Shown here: positions 60,925 to 64,000 of the stretch, piece by piece
Position numbering within the stretch: the first letter of the stretch is position 1
Layout of the letters: every line of letters begins with the position of its first letter
NCBI GenBank assembly: GCA_034370585.1
Contig: CP139754.1
Location: 15,208,001 to 15,272,000 of the forward strand
Direction of reading: 5' to 3'
Length of the DNA stretch: 64,000 bases
Source of the DNA: Fragaria x ananassa
Lineage: Eukaryota; Streptophyta; Magnoliopsida; Rosales; Rosaceae
Translations under genes and position numbers: made by a program
Notes under the pieces: model-generated
Seen by the model: only the letters and a program-made list of their open reading frames with translations
Told to the model about the DNA's origin: nothing
The model's database searches: none

Positions 60925-62574
60925 CTACATGGGATGCTTGCCTTTATCCTTTATTGAAGGTTGATCGGGCTGAGGTCTGTCAGTAGACTCCCTTGCTGGG
61001 TAGCGACTCCTATTTTGGTTTGCCAGCACGGTGTAGTCATTCGTCGGTCTCTTGCGGTCCCGACCTGGCTGTTCACACGGACCCGCGTTTGGAGATATGT
61101 CTGATGTTATAGCGCGCTGGCCGATGCGTGGCCAAGCTATGTCAACAGTTGTGATCATGAAGTCATTCTTTTCTTCGAAGCAGATGTACTTGAGATCTAG
61201 CCAATCTTGGACTTGCTCGCGGAGCTGGTAGCATTCGCGAGTTCTATGCCCCCAACTATCATGGAACTTGCAGTGGGTGTGGCCTTCCTTCTATTCAACA
61301 TAGGGTAAGGCCCTTGATACGGTAACGAGTCCGCTATCGATAAGGTCATCTAAAACATCGTGCGCGAGGTTGACGTTGTAAGTCTACCGGCGAGTGGTCT
61401 GATGTGTGTCATCATTACCTTCCTCGCGGTCTCTTTTAGGCGCTCGGCGTGAATTATCATCATCTGGGCGTTCGGACAAGTCCAGTGTGATCCTTCGTTG
61501 GCCTGGTTTTGTCGTGCGATGGCGGCTGGTTTCCCTTGGATGGTTGTTCCAGTTTATTTCGACCATACCGACCACGACCGGGAAAGGGTCTACATCCACT
61601 AAGGAGGCTGTGCTCTCTGGCATCTTCATCTTCAAGGCGCCAGAATTTAACCAAGTATGTAGTTGGTCGCGAAGCTTGACACAATCTTTGGTGTCATGAT
61701 TGTGGACGTTGTGGAAGCTACAATACTTCTTGTCTTTTAGTTCTTCCTTGGACAGAACCTTATGATCCAAGCGCACGTATTTCGCCTCAATCAAGTCATT
61801 AAAGACAAGATGAGCGTTTTTCACGTCGTATGTGTATGCCTCGTATTCGGGCTTGGTCCATGCAAAAGACTGGATTGTGATTGGCTCACGGGTTATCTTG
61901 AGATTCTTCAGTTTATGGGCCAATGGCTTCCTAGTTAGTTCGACCGCTCTGACGTCATCGTAATCCTGCGCGGCCTCAACTTCTTCCTGCCTCTGGTAGT
62001 AAGGGTCAAACGTAGGGGATTGGAGGTTTAGTGCCTTCACTATCGTATTTCTCCCTGGAACGTAGGTCCCCTTAGAGGCATTCGCCTTCTCATCTATCTC
62101 ATTGAGCATTATTTCGTAGCTGCTGACTTTGTTGATTAGGTCGCCCATGGATGTGAAGCGCTCCCCATGATGTTTCAGTCTTTGGCGATGCTCGAGGCCG
62201 AGGACAACCAACTTAATGGTTTCTTGCTCGGGCAAGAGGAAGTCGCACTTGACCTGTTGAATTCTGAAGCATTGGAGGAAAGAGACTCCTGACTCCATAT
62301 TTTGTTGACTCATCTGAGTGAGGGAATCAAGGCCAACCTTTGGCTCAATGGTGTCGTATGTTTCCCGGAACAATTTCTCCATGGTAGGCCAGTTCGCAAT
62401 GGATCCTGGCTTCAGCCTGGAATACCAACTGAATGCAGCTCCGAATAGAGAGGTTCCGAAGAGTTTGAGCTTGAGGATATCATTGTTCCCGTACTGGCCA
62501 CACTGGACTTTGAAACGGGTCATATGGGTTGCTGCGTCTTCCCTTGTTTCTCCAGAAAAAGTAGTGAACACCAC
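60925..62574 (-). pseudogene. Gag polyprotein (capsid and Cys/His modules)
   Basis: The minus strand 62574-61384 is an open 396-codon frame with a retrotransposon Gag domain: EDAATHMTRFKVQCGQYG, LKLKLFGTSLFGAAFSWYS, NWPTMEKLFRETYD, SFLQCFRIQQVKCDFLLPEQE and the LINKVSSYE region. A Cys/His module follows (YCSFHNVHNHDTKDCVKLRDQ). After a stop near 61383, a second related module reads THCKFHDSWGHRTRECYQLREQ, preceded by another 'NLAHDVLDDLIDS' stretch. Gag forms the virus-like particle around element RNA. Confidence 0.85.
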
Positions 62575-62633
62575 ATTCTTGAATCCATGCGGGAAAGGTA
62601 TTGCGCCACACTATCAGGGTAGGGGTCGCGATA

Positions 62634-63588
62634 CTACAAGTCAGCATCCCCTTTTCTGGTTTGTTCCTTGACAATGGAGGAGATGAGCTGGCGCCAGTCG
62701 GCTGTTGTCACCGGCGCGGACTCCGCTCCTTCCTCATGGTTTGGCCATGTAGAGAAACTGGCGGCTTGCCCCACATTCTTGGGAGCTGGGCTGGAGTAAT
62801 CTAGAATCGGGTCAGCTGGTGTCCCGGTCCCATGGCTTGGAGAACTGTTCGCCCCTTTGAATGTAGCCTGAGTGTTATGCATGGGCGGCATCCTTGAAGT
62901 TCCGGCCCCTAGCGCAAACTGAGGGGTTTTAGGGGTCCCAACTTTAGGGTTTCCCCTCGCGCGCTCGTTTGGAGGGATGTACTTGGACGATCCCTCGTTC
63001 GCGCTTGAACCCGTAAGGTTTAGAGCAGGGTTTTTCGGCGCTTTCGCCCATCCAATCTTTGACCTCAAGGACCCGTAGGTTTATACGGTCCTGTTTTTCC
63101 TTGACTTCTTCCAATTTCTCCAGACCGTTCTTACTTCCAAAGAAAGAAGCATTCTGTTGATCATGCATTTTGGCATCGTGGTCGTCCAACCGGCAGGTCT
63201 GCTCATCTATTGTCACGCGAGTGAGCGACAAGATCTCCGTGTTCTGATTCAAGTCTTTTTGGATCCGTTGGAGGGAACTGTTGACCACATCCTTGTCTTC
63301 CTTTACTCCGCCGGCGTACCGGTTAAAGTCTTCAGTGAGTATGGCAAGGTTATGCTAGTCTACTTCCCAAAGGGTCTTGTCCCTTTTGACCTGTTCGGCA
63401 AGGCCGTCAACCTTCCTAGTAAGGTTGTCAAACTTCCCAGTAAGGTCGTCAAACTTCCTAGTAAGGTCGACAATATGAGTTGTCAAACTCTGGATCTGTC
63501 CCGTGAGTTGTGCGAACATCTGCGAGACTTGCTCCATAGACAGAGCAGAGTCTGTGTCTTGGGTTGGCTAAGAGCCTACCATGGTGGT
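62634..63588 (-). pseudogene. N-terminal Gag region with coiled coil (frameshifted)
   Basis: Three overlapping minus-strand frames (63537-63355, 63288-62944, 63068-62634) give the N-terminal part of Gag. The first encodes MEQVSQMFAQLTGQIQSL and heptad-like LTRKFDDLTGKFDNLTRKVD, the second QKDLNQNTEILSLTRV and EKLEEVKEKQDRI. A putative start lies at 63588 (MVGS followed by a stop). Stops and frame changes separate the pieces. Confidence 0.6.
63405..63467 (-). repeat. Three 21-bp tandem units coding for a coiled coil
   Basis: GTCAA(C/A)CTTCC(T/C)AGTAAGGT(T/C) occurs three times with a 21-base period, exactly one heptad (on the minus strand, DDLTGKF-like). Confidence 0.9.
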
Positions 63589-63761
63589 CTCGCTGAAGTT
63601 TGTGTTACCAAACTGAGCAAGTACCTGTTCTTGAGTGAGGGATCGGCAAGCCGCGCTGTTATGGGGTTAAACCTTGGTGATTTGTGTTTGAGACAAGAAA
63701 GCTGAGGCTTTCGGTATGGTGTGTCCTCTGTTTTCCCTATGATGTCTCGCTTATATTCCCG

Positions 63762-63780
63762 GTCCCACTGGGCATGCCAA
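63762..63780 (-). other. Primer-binding site of the gypsy element
   Basis: On the minus strand TTGGCATGCCCAGTGGGAC begins immediately after the 5' LTR end (CCAAAACA). It resembles a diverged form of the TTGGCGCCC...GTGGG primer sites found in Tat/Ogre elements; the tRNA was not assigned. Confidence 0.6.
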
Positions 63781-64000
63781 TGTTTTGGCCACGATCCTCA
63801 GCGCGCGGAGCAGAGGTTTCTAGCAAACAAAGAGAGGGAGATTTTGCGGGCGTGCCACCTCGCGGACGAGGAAAGGGTTTGTAGGAGTGCGCTTGACTTC
63901 TTGATCAGGCGGAAGGGGGTTTCCAGGTGCCACCTCAGGGGAGAAATTTACGAGCACAAGGCAATTCGATACTCACGGTGTCGGGAGCAGAGCAACTATA
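63781..64000 (-). mobile_element. 5' LTR of the gypsy element, cut by the window end
   Basis: TGTTTTGGCCACGATCCTCAGCG repeats the LTR edge seen at 52681 and matches it for 220 bases to the window end at about 95% identity. The whole element therefore extends beyond position 64000 and should be roughly 12 kb. Confidence 0.9.

Noticed and set aside
1..64000. tRNA or rRNA genes
   Set aside because: No cloverleaf-like A/B-box pairs or rRNA-like stretches were noticed on reading; a tRNA scan was not possible here.

Overview
The window looks like nuclear DNA from a flowering plant, almost certainly a eudicot and probably a rosid. The low-copy genes have many short GT-AG introns, the proteins are plant-specific in type (AP2/ERF-DREB factor, GT47 exostosin-like enzyme with EGF modules), and the space between genes is filled with degraded LTR retrotransposons, a LINE piece and small inverted-repeat elements. 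I could not name the species.

Layout. 1-0.6 kb: a small one-exon gene. 1.6-15.3 kb: a graveyard of mobile elements. It holds a LINE fragment cut by a MITE-like element, an (AT)n tract, a 2.75-kb Ty3/gypsy LTR with primer-binding site, and a heavily decayed Copia element whose 207-bp 3' LTR ends about 150 bp before the next gene. 15.5-19.4 kb: a multi-exon gene for a nuclear protein with an atypical PHD-like finger and a SANT/Myb domain. 22.4-23.3 kb: a DREB2F-like AP2/ERF factor. 23.9-29.7 kb, minus strand: a complete 652-residue IGHMBP2/SMUBP2-type SF1B helicase gene with 14 coding exons. 31.7-34.8 kb: a 5'-truncated Copia element abutting an intronless, broken copy of peroxisomal acyl-CoA oxidase 1 (34.8-36.3 kb, minus). 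37.0-43.2 kb, minus strand: a complete 14-exon GT47 gene for a 791-residue protein matching the extensin arabinosyltransferase ExAD. 45.6-49.5 kb: two probable solo LTRs and a MITE. 50.0-52.3 kb: a broken PIF/Harbinger transposase gene carrying a clean hAT-type insertion. 52.7 kb to the window end: a large minus-strand Ty3/gypsy element of Tat-like architecture (gag, protease, RT/RNase H, second RNase H, integrase) that is defective and contains an internal duplication.

The working host genes are unrelated in pathway: stress/ethylene-type transcription control, nucleic-acid unwinding, extensin arabinosylation and a likely chromatin factor. From memory, DREB2F (At3g57600) and ExAD (At3g57630) are close neighbours in Arabidopsis, so this part may be a conserved block. 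Exon coordinates were derived by reading splice sites and checking that reading frame and exon lengths agree across junctions. They have not been tested against transcripts.
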